From positions 8,371,754 through 8,435,753 of the forward strand of contig OX422191.1 in NCBI GenBank assembly GCA_949130485.1: DNA of 64,000 nucleotides. The letters run 5' to 3'. The first letter of the stretch is position 1. Every line of letters begins with the position of its first letter. Shown here in pieces: positions 1 through 12,009 of this stretch. The position numbers were made by a program, and so were the translations under genes. The notes beneath the pieces are model-generated. The model saw only the letters and a list, made by a program, of their open reading frames with translations, was not told where the DNA came from and did no database searches. The DNA is from Agelas oroides. Its lineage: Eukaryota > Porifera > Demospongiae > Agelasida > Agelasidae.

Positions 1-220
1 CTAGAGAACATATATGCATCCACCTGTTGCATGGCTATTATCCAGTTCAGATCCAGATATAAATAGACAGCAGATGGGTGCATATGGACTGGTATACGTT
101 GGCTAGCAGATAAGTGTCTCTGAAACTTGATGGATTGATGGATGATAATTGTGTTTTTTGATTCCTTTAATTGTAGACTCATCTGTTCAATGAACGCTGA
201 AAACTGCAGTAACCTGCACT
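1..220. repeat. Right half of a fold-back repeat (full copy at 11518-11905)
   Basis: The window opens inside this repeat. Bases 1-220 match 11675-11890 with few differences, and in the second copy this segment is the central part and right arm of a long inverted repeat. The left arm of copy A presumably lies before base 1. It marks the equivalent position in the two copies of the tandem duplication. Confidence 0.7.
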
Positions 221-763
221 CATGGCCATTTTAACCAAGTAGTTTTTGTTGTGTGTTGTTCAGTTGAGTAACAAGAATTAAAGTATCAAAAATCCCGCTC
301 AGTCAGACACTCAGTCTTGCTCCAAAAGGACATCAGAAACCAATAGTAAATGGCTTAGATGACCAAACAATAACCGTTGTCATGCACAGGAAATTGACAT
401 CTGCGCTTCGGAGCGGGAGGGCCTGGGAACGTACATTTCTTAAACCCGTTAATTGGTTTAATTGTTTCTGCGGGGAAGGGTAGGGTATAAGGGTTGGGGC
501 AGGTTTTGTTTGCGCAAACGTTTCTGCGGTTTGTCCCTCAAAGCTAGTACTTAAGTAGTTGCTAGAACGAGGCTAGCTTGCAAGCAGAACTGTCGACGTT
601 GCTCTTTTCGCTGTCGTCGGAGATCGGAAGCAGGTCGTCTTGAAGTAAGTCGTCTAGCTCCATGCATGCATGGCTTCATCAGTGTATATTTAATACTATG
701 GCCAAACTCCTTGTTTATAAAGCAAAACAGTATACTCTAAAATTGCCAGAGGCTCGACCACGG

Positions 764-844
764 GATCTAGCTACGCTATTTATAGAAACCCTTGGGTCGC
801 TACAGCCAAGGGCCCTCGCGTTTCTATATAAATAGCGTAGATCT
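764..844. repeat. Short fold-back (inverted repeat)
   Basis: The ends GATCTAGCTACGCTATTTA and TAAATAGCGTAGATC are inverted copies, and an inner CCCTTGG/CCAAGGG pair continues the stem. The same hairpin, slightly degraded, occurs in copy B at about 12357-12442, so it predates the duplication. Confidence 0.7.
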
Positions 845-1482
845 CTTGGTCTCAGCGTCTAGCACTGTAAATCCCTCCCATCATCTTATTTACATACCAA
901 AATGGTATGAATCATTGTTATTTGCATGTGAACGGCCTGCACTGTGAGTTTCAACGTCTCGATATTTGTACTTATCATACTTTAAGATGAGCCGTTGTGA
1001 CGCAAGGCTAAACTAAAACTATGGCAAACACTTTTTCTGAATGTGGTGACTCTTGGCAGCCATATCACATCACAGGAAACATAACAAGTGTCAAGTCACT
1101 CCTTTTAGCTATGTAACTTCGTAAATACATTTGATGTGTGTGTCCAGCTAAAACTTTCCAAAATTGAGCTTTGGAACACTGTAAGTACGCACTTGTATTT
1201 GCTTATCAGCTACATGTATTTGCATACCTCTTGCATTACTGCAAAAGTGTCTGGTTCATAAAACCTCTGAGCGATGTGTAGAGCAACCAAAAATTACAAT
1301 CAACTGTAGTCAGTTGAGTAGGTAGCTAAATCATTATGTCTGGTGGAATCCCTTCCTGTCTGTACAAAGCCATGCATAACAGCTGGCTGGCACTACACCA
1401 TGTCTATAGTATAATAGTTGTAGCTATTTATATATACTTACCTATATATATATAGACTGCATTGTTATTCTAGCAAAGTATT

Positions 1483-1651
1483 CAATTGTGTGACTATCCT
1501 TACTATGCAAATTTTATGAATGCAGTGCTGGAAAAGAATTCATGCAGTGGGAACTGATAATTGATTAAACTTTACTAGCCTAGCTCCCATTAAAATGTTT
1601 TACAAGCACTACATCCTTTGAATTAGCATAGTAAGGACAGTCACGCAATTG
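1483..1651. mobile_element. Small MITE-like element with CAATTG...CAATTG inverted ends
   Basis: Inverted ends (CAATTGTGTGACTATCCTTA and its partner near 1630-1651) flank about 110 bp. A second copy lies in CFAP206 intron 14 (52154-52306), with the same ends and a shared interior (TTTACAAGCACTACAT). Two dispersed copies with the same boundaries support a mobile element; no coding capacity. Confidence 0.6.
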
Positions 1652-2219
1652 TAGTAACCAAATAATTTACTAATATATATATAGGTAAGTTCTTTATTGC
1701 AAACTCCAAGGAATAAAAGGTAGCTAGCTATCAATGATTTGTTATAGATAGATAGCTAACAGTTAATTTACAACTGATTTCAAGTATCTAGCAAGCAGTG
1801 ACATTGACTAGGTTTCCAAGAATGCGTTATGTGGGAAGTTCAAGTTTATGGCAGATGTTATTACACACAGCATCTAGTGGGTTTACTTGTAAACATCAGT
1901 TTCTATTGACAGTTACTTGTGAATACACGTATACCAACTTGTGGTAAAGGTTTTTTTGTGAACACCAGAACAATGTAATTACCAGCTTGTGCATGGTGAG
2001 CTCATACTGCTGCACAGTCATCTCAGTTAGGTTTGGCCTCATCCAGGCTCCAGGAGGCCTTGGCCCACCTCCCATCTTTGTCGTGGTATAAGGTTACATC
2101 CATTATCCACTCAATGAAACATGAGTATAGCTGCTGCATGCATAGAATGTTTCAACCAAGTTGGTATTTACGTTGCTCAGTATTCATAAACAACCTCCAC
2201 CATGCACAATCTGGTATTC

Positions 2220-2600
2220 ACTGGAAGTTGATTTAACCTAAGATGGGTCACCTCAGTTGCAGGACCTTAGCCCATGCTACCTCCTGCATTTACCACAGTG
2301 TAGAGTTACAGCTTTTGTGTACTCAAAGTTCCAATAAGGCATGAGTACAATACATGAATATTGCCCAGAGGTAACCATAAATATTTTTAGTTCATCCAAT
2401 AATACATGAATATTGCCAGAGTTCCACCCCTTTTTGGCACAGGCATGCAATTACAAAATGAATTGTATTTGCTGGAATTCTTGACTGGACAAGGGATGTA
2501 ACCCTAAACGATGGTAGAAAAGGTGGGTCACCACCTGAATGAACCCAGACTGCAACTGAGATGACATTTATTGGGTTAAATCAACCTCTAATTTATTTTA
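2220..2600. mobile_element. MITE related to the CACTGTAAAA/TA family
   Basis: The left side (GTTGATTTAACC...CAGTTGCAG) and the right side (CTGCAACTGAGATGAC...GGGTTAAATCAACC) are inverted copies. Both match the ends of the element in CFAP206 intron 15 (52546-53020) and the one at 55668-56089. The outermost CACTGTAAAA is not clear here. No coding capacity. Confidence 0.55.
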
Positions 2601-2814
2601 CTGATATATATATGCATGCATGCATGACCAGCCTGTTCCTCACACTCACCCCACAGTGCATGTGACAAACACTGCACATCCCTAGTGTGATAGAGTGTAT
2701 TCATTGATTTACATTCATTTTTATGATTGTAATAGCAAGTTGTAAGAACATTAGTGTTATACATAAACATATTGTGAATGTAACTGCAAATCCTCTGCTT
2801 TTCTGCAGTGCATA

Positions 2815-5800
2815 ATGGCTCAATCCCCAACGTTCATTGCTCTTGTGGCAGCACTGTTCATTAACACTCTCTCCTACTGTTCTGCTGAGAATGTGTACTG
2901 TGTCACACCCACCATTGCCTCATGCTCATCCTGCCCTCACAATGCAACCAATTGCACCACACTCTCTGAGTATGCACAGGAAGCTGAACTGTATTTTACT
3001 TCCAACACCACTATGGTGTTCTTGCCAGGTGACCATGTTCTTAATGCAGATATCACAGTTGCCAATGTAGCCGGACTGACCATGCGTGGAGAGTCTTCCT
3101 CAGGCAATGACAGAGCAACAGTTGTTTGCAATGGACCAGTTGGCCTCAAGTTCACAAACACGGTGAACTTCAAAATACATTATTTAGCTTTTACCAATTG
3201 CAGCAGGAGCTCTAGTGTGCCTCTAGTTAGCAACTATGGCCTGCTTTTGCAATCCTCGCAAAGTGCTGAACTAGTTAACTGTTCTTTCCATGACAACCTT
3301 GGCACTGCACTTGTAGTGAATAACACCACTGTTACTCTGGCGGGGAACAGTGAGTTCACACATAACCACTGTGAATCTACCTCTGGATCTAACTCCTGTA
3401 CAAGAGGAGGAGGTATTTATGCTCTCAGTAGCAAGTTAACATTCACTGGAAACACAATCTTCCTTCAAAACAATGTGTACGTGTACAGTTACGGTGGTGG
3501 GGCAATCTATGCATCACATAATACTGTACTTAGTTTTAACGGAACCAGCAATTTCATCAACAACTCAGCAGATGATAATGGTGGAGCAATCTACACATTT
3601 GAAAATACTAGACTTAGTTTCAACGGAACCAGCAATTTCATCAACAACTCAGTAAGCTTTGCTGGTGGAGCAATTTATGCATCAAATAGCACTTTACTCA
3701 GCTTCAATGGAACCAACAACTTCATCAGTAACTTAGCATTCACTGGTGGTGCAATCTACATATTACACACAAGTGTGCTTCGCTTCAATGGAACCAACAA
3801 TTTTATCAACAACTCAGCACCATTGTATGCTGGAGCTATCTATGCAGATTACAACACTACACTTACATTCAATGGAACAATAAACTTTACTAACAATGGA
3901 TGCAATGGAGGTACAATCACACTGTATGGAGGTGGAATGTTTATGGGGCTAAGATCCGTGTTCTACACTTTACCTAACACAACTGTGCAATGGGAAAATA
4001 ATTGTGCAAATTTTGGAGGGTCCATCTATGTCCTTGACACTAGCCCCTTAAGTTATTGTGAGTATTCCACATACATACCAAAAGAAGAATGCTTCTTTCA
4101 ACTTCCTGACCAGAATCTGTCCAGTGCTGATATCAGACTTGTTTTTGTGAACAACTGCTGATACTGCAGGAAGTGTGTTATATGGTGGTGCAATAGACCA
4201 CTGCAAACTCATTGGCCTGGACTCATACAGCTCTGGTGAAGTGTTTGACATGATAGTGCATATTGAAGATGATAATTATAACAGCACATCTTCAAACATT
4301 TCCTCTGAGCCAATTCACATATGTCCATGTGAAAACCACCTTCCAGACTGCAGTGTGTCTGAGTATAACTTTCCACGCACAGTGTATCCTGGTGAAACAT
4401 TTAAGGTTTCTGTGGTTGCAGCTGGACAAAGAGATGGAACCGTTCCTAGCACAGTGAGAAGTAGTATAAAGAAGGGTAGTCTTCATGAGTATGAATACCT
4501 CCAATCAGTAAACAACACCTGCACTACACTCAGCTACACTGTTTTTACACTGTCTCCACAAGTGTACATAATTTTGTTTGCAGAAGCTAGCCCATGCCCA
4601 ACATTTGTGGACACATACCTTAGTGGCGTGTTACAACTGAGCATTTCAGTGAACATAAATCAAACCTGCCCACCTGGATTTAACATTTCTGGCTCATCGT
4701 GTGTCTGTGAAGCAAGACTCGCGCAATATATCGGTACACATCAATGCAATATAACAAATGGAGTAGGGGAAATAACACGTGATTCAAGTCAACACTTTTG
4801 GGTTGGATATCAATCTAATGAACTAATTCTCCACCCACGTTGCCCATTTGACTACTGTGTCAATGATAAAGTGATCTTTCCTCTCAACAATACAGACGTT
4901 CAGTGTGCATACAACAGGTCAGGCCTCTTGTGTGGAGCTTGCAAGCAAGGTTATAGTATGGTACTGGGCACTTCGCAATGCTGGAAGTGTACAAACAGCC
5001 ATCTTGTCTTGCTCGTCCCTTTTGCAGTGATGGGAGTAGCACTTGTCTTCTTCCTCCTTGTTTGCAAACTGACTGTGGCAACAGGAACACTCAGTGGCCT
5101 ACTGTTTTATGCCAATATTGTTGGAGCCAATCGTGCAATCTTTCTACCAGTGGAATCTACTAATGCTTTTTCAATCTTCATTGCATGGCTAAACCTTGAC
5201 TTTGGTATTGAAACGTGTTTCTATAATGGACTGGATGCTTACAGCAAAACATGGCTGCAGTTTGTGTTCCCAGTGTATATTTGGGTGATAGTAGGACTCA
5301 TGATTCTTGTTAGCCGCTACTCACACAAATTTGCAAAGTTGCTTGGTAGCAACCCAGTTTCTGTGCTAGCAACACTCATCCTCCTCTCGTATACAAAGAT
5401 CCTTCGCACATTGATCAATGTGATCTACATCACCTACCTTGAGTATCCAACATACAACAGATCTGTATGGCTGTACAATGCCAACATTGACTATCTCAGT
5501 GACAAACACATTCCACTCTTCCTAGTGGCAGTACTCGTCTTCCTCTTCCTCTTTCTTCCTTACACTCTCTTGCTTCTCTTTGGACAGTGGCTGCAGGCTA
5601 TATCCCACCTGAGGCTCTTCTCATGGGTCAACAGGCTGAAACCGTTTATGGATTCATACCATGCTCCCTACAAAGCAAAACATCGCTACTGGCCTGGACT
5701 ACTGCTTGTGCTTCGCTTTGTTCTTCTTCTAGTTTTTGCCTTTGAATTCAATCCTCAACAGGACAGAACAACCATAAATCTGCTAGCAATTCTAGTGGGA

Positions 5801-6277
5801 GCTGGGATTCTTCGAATGTGGGCCTGGCTCAGTGGTGGGGTTTACAGGAAATGGTGTCTAGGTGCCCTAGAAGGTTCATTTTCTCTGAACTTGATCATCT
5901 TAGCTACTTCCACCATGTATATCTACCATCTCAATTACTCACAAGAAGTCCAACTTGCAGTTGGGTATACTTCTGTCTCCATAGCACTTGCAACATTCAC
6001 TGGGATCCTCGCTGTTCAGCTGGCAAATGTAACTGGCATTGCTCGATACCTTAAAAGGAAGTGTGTGGCAATCAGACGTGTACATCACGTTCAAGCAGAA
6101 ATGCAGCCTTCAGATATTGATACGCTGCCAGATCGGCTGGTAAACCCAGGGGAGTATGAACCACTTCTAGACACTCCAGAAGGACATATGACTGCTGAGC
6201 CTACAGAAGAAAAACAATTGGTTAATGAGGCAAGAAGAAGACTAACTCCTGTGTATACCTATGGCTCCACTAACTAG
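2815..6277 (+). pseudogene. Beta-helix (GGAIY/FNGT repeat) multi-pass membrane protein, copy A, frameshifted
   Basis: Frame 1 (2815-4161) has a signal peptide (about residues 1-24), a Cys-rich N-terminus, and five 28-29-residue repeats of the form GGAIY...LSFNGT.NFINNSA. These resemble chlamydial Pmp-type repeats that fold as a right-handed beta-helix. Frame 2 (4175-6277) continues with a Cys-rich EGF-like stretch (CPPGFNISG, then LLCGACKQGY), about nine membrane segments, and a cytosolic tail ending TYGSTN. Compared with copy B, two bases (TC or CT) are missing near 4156-4157, giving an immediate TGA. With them the ORF would be 1154 codons without introns. A 3' splice site (TTTTCTGCAG) ends 6 nt before the ATG, implying a 5'-UTR intron. 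Function unknown; likely a surface receptor or adhesion protein. Either a pseudogene, or a sequencing error at one site. Confidence 0.8.
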
Positions 6278-7632
6278 TTTTGTAACTTTCCGTGCTTCAA
6301 ACATTTTATTAAATGATAGCTGCTGCTACATAGTGTGCAATGGGTACATCAGTTCAACTTATGTAGCTAGAACTTTTGCTTTCCTATAATTTACACGAGT
6401 ATGTACCTTTCTTTGCATTTATGCTGTTTACAACACATGTTTTGCCCCCTCACCCAACGTATGGCATTGTTATTTCATCCAGGCCAAAGTACTAATGTTA
6501 GCTGATGTATACTGGCAAATCATAATGCAACTGAAGCAGCTCTTGCATATACTATTGGTATTACAACAAGCTACCAGGCATGTAAAAGATTTTAGCTCCA
6601 GCATCATGGCTTGTGTTTTTGTAGATTTATAGCTCCAGCATGTGGTGCTTGTGAGTCAGGTATCGAGTAGTCTAATTTTGTGAACTGTGAAGAAGTTAAC
6701 ACACACCACCAGTTTAATTTGATATACCTAATGGTCACATGCAAAATGGTTATTAACAGTAGTGTTCCGAGTACACATATACATGTATATGTGCGTACAG
6801 CATTGCATGTATCTATATACAGTACTGTGTAGCTATTTACATGCATGCCTGCTAACCAGGTAAGCATCATAGATGGCCATAGCTAAACCTTATGCTAGCA
6901 GGGGCTGGTTTCGTGATGAAAAGAGCCATCCAAATTATGTCAGGAGAAAATCTCTTTCAGTACCAGCATACCAACACACTACCAGTGATGTTGTAATCTG
7001 TAGTTGTATCAATTGCAATTAATTACAAATTTAAGGTAATTTTAATCACAATCGTACTTGGTCAGTTGGAACACCATGTAGTTGGTAATCATAATGTGCT
7101 TTTGAAGTCAATTAAATACAATCATATCTAGTGGGTGGTTGCAAAATGCTTCCTAAAAGTTGGTCAGAAACTTCCTTATCCGCACCTGTTGAAAGGGCAA
7201 TCGACCAAACAGCGAAGATGTTGCAAGCTGATAGGTTCACACTGGCCATGGTTACCAAAACTTACAACCTTGTTTATCGACAATATAATGCTCTAAGCAT
7301 TAACTTGACTACCAATAGCTATCAATATATCACAAAAGTAATTGTAATTGTAAAGATTACAGCATTTTGAACACCTGCAATTAGTAAGTGTAATTGTAAT
7401 TGAGGAAGAAGTTTTGTATTTGTACTTAAATGTAATCATTGCATCACTGGTGGACACTGATGTGCATGGTTGCTACATAACAAAACATTAATAATGGCTT
7501 GACACATACTTATGTGTATGTACCTAGTAGACCACATTAATGCAACACATTAAATTACGCAGGCAGCAACAAACTTAGTCTAGTTATTGTCACTGGATTG
7601 CATGCATTTCTCTGAATTCTCGACTTGTATTG
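6278..7632. other. 3' flank of copy A beta-helix gene, no gene seen
   Basis: ATTAAA occurs about 30 nt after the stop and could be a poly(A) signal. The whole stretch aligns with 19522-20835 of copy B with scattered indels. Short ORFs here are not shared in frame with copy B. Confidence 0.55.
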
Positions 7633-7820
7633 CAACATTGTTCTGTTCTGCTCCACCATTGTGAGGTTCAGCTCCACCATTGTGAGGTTCAGCTCCACCA
7701 TTGTGGGGTTCTGCTCCACCATTGTGAGTTTCAGCTCCACCATTGTGGGGTTCAGCTCCACCATTGTGAGGTTCTGCTCCACCATTGTGAGGTTCTGCTC
7801 CGCCATTGTGAAGTTCAACG
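7633..7820. repeat. 21-bp minisatellite (HNGGAEP heptad coding on - strand)
   Basis: About eight to nine copies of a 21-bp unit (TCCACCATTGTGAGGTTCAGC type). On the minus strand it reads as uninterrupted HNGGAEP heptads inside an ORF (7580-7954) that continues with non-repetitive sequence shared with copy B. It lies downstream of the GPCR on the same strand and could be an alternative 3' exon; see findings. Confidence 0.8.
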
Positions 7821-8009
7821 CCGGGAGGATGTTGCATTTCTGTAACAGATTCTGAGGAGAAATTTTTTTGCTCATCACAACAGAATAATTTGTGATCATC
7901 ATTAATTTTGTGATACCCCCCATAATTCCTAGCTAAAGAGAGTACATGTAGCACGAATGAGATTATTGACTATTGTACTCTTCATGTGTAATTTCTACAT
8001 AGGTGACAG

Positions 8010-8073
8010 TAGCCACATACCCAGGCCACTCGTCAAAAAAAACAAACAAACAAGCGGCCTGGGTACGAGGCTA
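8010..8073. mobile_element. TAGYCTCG-type fold-back element, copy A orthologue
   Basis: A 64-bp hairpin with CCAGGCC/GGCCTGG arms lies between two 9-bp direct repeats AGGTGACAG (8001-8009 and 8074-8082). The same insertion, with the same target duplication, is at 21220-21291 in copy B, so it predates the duplication. Confidence 0.8.
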
Positions 8074-8227
8074 AGGTGACAGAAGTGATGGGGACAACAA
8101 AATTTATGTACTAAACGTTCATCCTATGCATTGGGTAACGACAACATCTAGGTCTGAAAAAGATGTGTTTCAGTGGCCAGCACATCCCCTAAAACGTGCA
8201 ACTATGTATGAAATCTACAGTGTAACA

Positions 8228-10678
8228 CTATATATCCTTGTAGAAGGTATAGTACATACCTTGTATCTGTCCTGTTTCCAGTGTTGTAGGGACTTCCCCA
8301 TTTTCCACTGTGGCTGTTGCAATGGTGAGCACAGAGCCATGGGTATTGGAGTTGCACTGGTTGGAGCAATCCCTTGGACGGCTAAAGTGCTTTGAATTTC
8401 GCTCTTTCCAAAAGAAAATGACAAACATTTTTGGTCCAAAAAAGCAGATCAGTATTGCAAAAGCACTTCCTACAAGTGTAGATGCAATGAAACTGTTCTG
8501 AATTTCCTGTCTATTTTGTGTTGCAATGTATACTGGAATGAACGCCACCCAAATCACAAGAAGAGAGAATGCACAGAAACAGATGCACTTGGATTCATTA
8601 AAGTTTACAGGATATTTGAAGCTGAATGTTCCCAAAACTGTAGCAATGATGATAAGTGCACTTTCATACACTACTGATAGGACTAGTGCCACTAGATGGT
8701 CAGATTCGCAGGTGACCACAACTGTTGGGGTATCAAGGGTGTTTGCTTCATTGAGGCACACCTCTCTCCTAACTCCTGGGAGCTGGATTCCTAGGGAAAG
8801 AGCAACGATAAGCATCTGACCAAGTACAAGAAGAAGTGTGAAAATAATCTGGTATCGTGCCTCCATACATCGAAGGCGGCTTAGGGTTGCTTTCTGTAAA
8901 AAGACACGAGCTACTCGAATAATTTTAATGAGAAGAGATCCAAACATTAGTGAAAGGCAGAGCCAGAGTAGTATCCTTTGGCTGATGCAAATTCCCAGCA
9001 GTGGAGGTGATACATAAATGAATGCTGTTATAAGCTGAGGCTGATACCAACCAGTAGCATTATCATCTGCTCCCGGCTTGAGGATTTAACAATTTGCGAA
9101 TTCCAGTACTTTGCAAAGATGAGCAAAATTGTACATGTGATAATCAGTCCAAGGGTTGATACCACCATAACAACAATAGACCATGGATGTGTAAAGGAGA
9201 GAAACACCTCTGGTGAAGCAACACAACTATTACTGCCCCCAAGGGGGTTGTTTCCCCACATCTCACCTGTCGTTGAGCAGTTTCTGCATGCTGTTGCAAC
9301 AGAGTCGTTAGAATACATTTTTCCAAGGCAGGGGTTACACATGCCACAGCAGGATGACTGAACTGGTTCATGATATTCTCCCAATCTGCATCTGCCACAC
9401 TCAGACACAGTAGGCTTGTATACCACATTACCAAAGCTGTCCATTCCAAACTGCGGTCTACTGTTTCTGTTCAGCAAGAGCGATTTTGTGTTATTGTTGT
9501 TGAAAGCAGAACTATTCCAAGTACCAATTTGTTGGAACTCATACTTCTTAATATGGCCAACATCCATTACTTGGTAGTTTAGTATTTCATACATTCCGTC
9601 TGCATTGCCTTGTTTATCAAACTGTACCAGGTTTCCAGTTCGACTCTGAAACTTCAAGTTTGCAATGTAGTTGAGAAAAACTGAGCCATTGAACTCTTCT
9701 CTCTGTCCTCTGCATGTTTGGTTTTGTCTGTACCACTCTAGAGGTTGGTCACAGTTTTCCGTCAGAAAGTCGTGAAGTGCGTGAGCAAATGTGTATACAG
9801 CATCAATCACAAATGGTAGAGCATATCCCTGTTGGTACTGGGGTAAACGTGTAAGATTAGAGTCATTGTCACAATCAACATCTAGAGAGCAGTTTGATAG
9901 ATGTGCATAGAATGTAGAAAACCATGGATTTCGCTTGTTGCTTTGGATTGTCAGTTGAGAATAGTACTCATGGAATTCATCGGACATGTTTATGAGAGGA
10001 ACAGTACCAAACATTCCAGCCGTAGTCTCACTAAATCGTCGAATGACATTGTCTGCTTGAGCCCAGGCACTACTTGCAATCCAAGTGAATCTTTGACGAG
10101 CAGCAGTGTTGGAAATTTCCTGGAGAAGCTTCTCTGCATGCTCTTGAAGGGCATAAAGCACAACCACTGCTGCATGTGATCTGGCTAGTTTCTCAGATAG
10201 GGCTTGATAGTCTGAGTTGACATCAATTCCTTCCTCTAAATCTATGCATATTTCATACTCTTCAGCCAGCCTGCGTAGGTCAGTTACACCAGACTGTCCA
10301 TAGCTGTCTCTGGAATAGACAACGGAAATGAATGTCCAGTTCAAGTGCAAAAAAAGTTCAATCATTGACTGAACCTCAAAGGTATCTGGGGGTATAGTCC
10401 GGTAGAAGTAAGTATAAGTATCTCTGTTACTGAGAAGTGCTGATGTGGAGGCATAGCTCATTTGTGGCATGCTAAACAATCTGCCTAAGCTTGCAACAGG
10501 TACACTGACTTGGCTCAGAGAAGGCCCCACTATCCCAACCGTTTGAGGAAAATCTCCAGTCCCATTTTCACTGGTAATAGAGTTAGACTGGCAGCTCTCA
10601 ATGTTCAACTGTTTACCAGCAACAATCAAGTCTAAAGCCTCGTCAAGACCAATGTTTTCAATGGAACATGTGTCACAA
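8228..10678 (-). pseudogene. Class C GPCR (mGluR-like), copy A, 5'-truncated and frameshifted
   Basis: Very similar to the intact copy at 21502-24297. It covers the Venus-flytrap domain from residue about 118, the Cys-rich NCD3G region, seven membrane segments and the C-terminus. Two lesions are visible. One A of the AAAG run near 9031-9033 is missing relative to copy B, breaking the frame at the start of the membrane domain (8228-8947 continues in another frame). At about 10678 the similarity to copy B stops abruptly, removing the signal peptide and first roughly 117 residues. The poly(A) hexamer AATAAA of copy B (21321-21326) is CATAAA here. Very likely a pseudogene. Confidence 0.88.
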
Positions 10679-11021
10679 CGTATTAAAAGGAGATCAGTTT
10701 GCAGTTGTGTACACCTCTGTCTCCATAGCATTTGCAACATTTATTGGCATCCTCACCTTTCAGTTGGCAAAGGTGACTGGCATTGTTCAATACCTGAAGA
10801 AATGTGCAGCTTTAAAAAAATGTACAATCAGAGATGGTGAAAGAGAAATGGAGTCTGATACTGACTCCCTGCCAGACCGACTAATCAATGTATATGAGTA
10901 TGAACCAGCGCCACAAATAACACAGGAACACACAGCTGCTGAGCACACAGGAAGTGATATGTCACTCAACAAAAAACCAAAAAGACAAATTCCTGTGTAC
11001 ACCTATTTAGCTAACTACTAA
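10679..11021 (+). pseudogene. 3' remnant of a third beta-helix membrane protein gene
   Basis: From about 10690 the + strand encodes the last membrane segment and cytosolic tail of the beta-helix family: VYTSVSIAFATFIGIL, then QLAKVTGIVQYLK, DTDSLPDRLINVYEYEP and the end PVYTYLANY. Copies A and B have YTSVSIALATFTGIL, DTLPDRLVNPGEYEP and PVYTYGSTN at these places. It is clearly more diverged than A and B are from each other, so it is a third paralogue. Everything upstream is missing, replaced by the truncated GPCR of copy A. Confidence 0.85.
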
Positions 11022-11517
11022 CCTTTGCACCATTCAAGGTTGTTCAAATTGGTCTAGAAGTGCAAAGCAACAATGTTAGTTGTCATTGCTAAAAATATGT
11101 TATTTATCGTTTTACTATATAGCTTGGTCAGCTACAATACAGGCTATACAGTATGTTGTACACTGCCTTAAACAACAATGTATCATTGAGCAAAGGAAGT
11201 TTTTATACTCTTTTTGTGTTGCACTATAATGTTAACTATTGTGAACAAATTGTACAAGTCACTCAAGCATGGAATGTGTTTTCAGTGCCGAACCTACCAT
11301 TCACATAGACTTTACAGCAGCCATTGTGTATATACAGTATAACTTGGATGCAGAGAGGATCTCATAATGCTTCCAGCATGTTCAGAAATATGATCATAAC
11401 TTGTTGTACACTACGTAGCTTGTTCAACACTCTATAAGCTATATAACCTGTTACCTAGGCAACATATAAGAATGTTGCTCATATCTCTCTTCTAAAGTAG
11501 GTAACATTTCAAACTAT
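11022..11517. other. 3' flank of the third paralogue remnant, no gene seen
   Basis: AT-rich sequence without sizeable ORFs. It is not obviously similar to the 3' flanks of copies A and B, as expected if it belongs to a diverged third unit. Confidence 0.5.
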
Positions 11518-11905
11518 GTGGTTAAAATGGTTACTGCAGTTTCAGCGTTCATTGAACGGGTGAGTCTAGGAATCCAAAAACAATCATCATCCATCACCCC
11601 CCTCACAATTCCATCCCATCAACCCCCTCACAATTCCATCTAGCTTCAAAGAGCTAACACAGACACTTGTCTGCTAGAGAACATATATGCATCCACCTGT
11701 TGCATGGCTATTATCCAGTTCAGACCCAGCTAATAGACAACAGATGGGTGCATATGGACTGGTATACGTTGGCTTGCAGACAAGTGTCTCTGAAGCTTGA
11801 TGGATGATAGCTAATTGTGTTTTGATTCCTTTAATCGTAGACTCACCTGTTCAACGAACGCTGAAACTGCAGTAACCTGCACTCATGGCCATTTTTAACC
11901 AAGTA
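11518..11905. repeat. Long fold-back repeat at the start of duplication copy B
   Basis: The left arm (GGTTAAAATGG, then TTACTGCAGTTTCAGCGTTC and a match to about 11670) is the inverted copy of the right arm ending CTGCAGTAACC...TTTTAACC. A shorter inner pair (ATATGCATCCACCTGTTG/CAACAGATGGGTGCATAT) continues the stem. Copy A keeps the matching right half at 1-220. Probably a MITE; no coding capacity. Confidence 0.65.
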
Positions 11906-12009
11906 GTTTTTGTTGTGTATATGATATGTTGTTCAGTACCTTAATTAACAAGAAGGTATCACTGCCTACTTGACCACAAAAATCCCGCTCAGTCAGACTC
12001 TCAGTCTTG

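Larger units (their letters stand above)
221..2814. other. Intergenic region upstream of beta-helix gene copy A
   Basis: No convincing gene. Much of 300-1390 and 1980-2160 aligns with copy B (11950-13700 and 14340-14510). The middle, about 1400-1960, differs from the matching part of copy B. Inserted repeats are listed separately: a fold-back at 764-844, a small MITE at 1483-1651 and a MITE at about 2220-2600. Confidence 0.6.
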
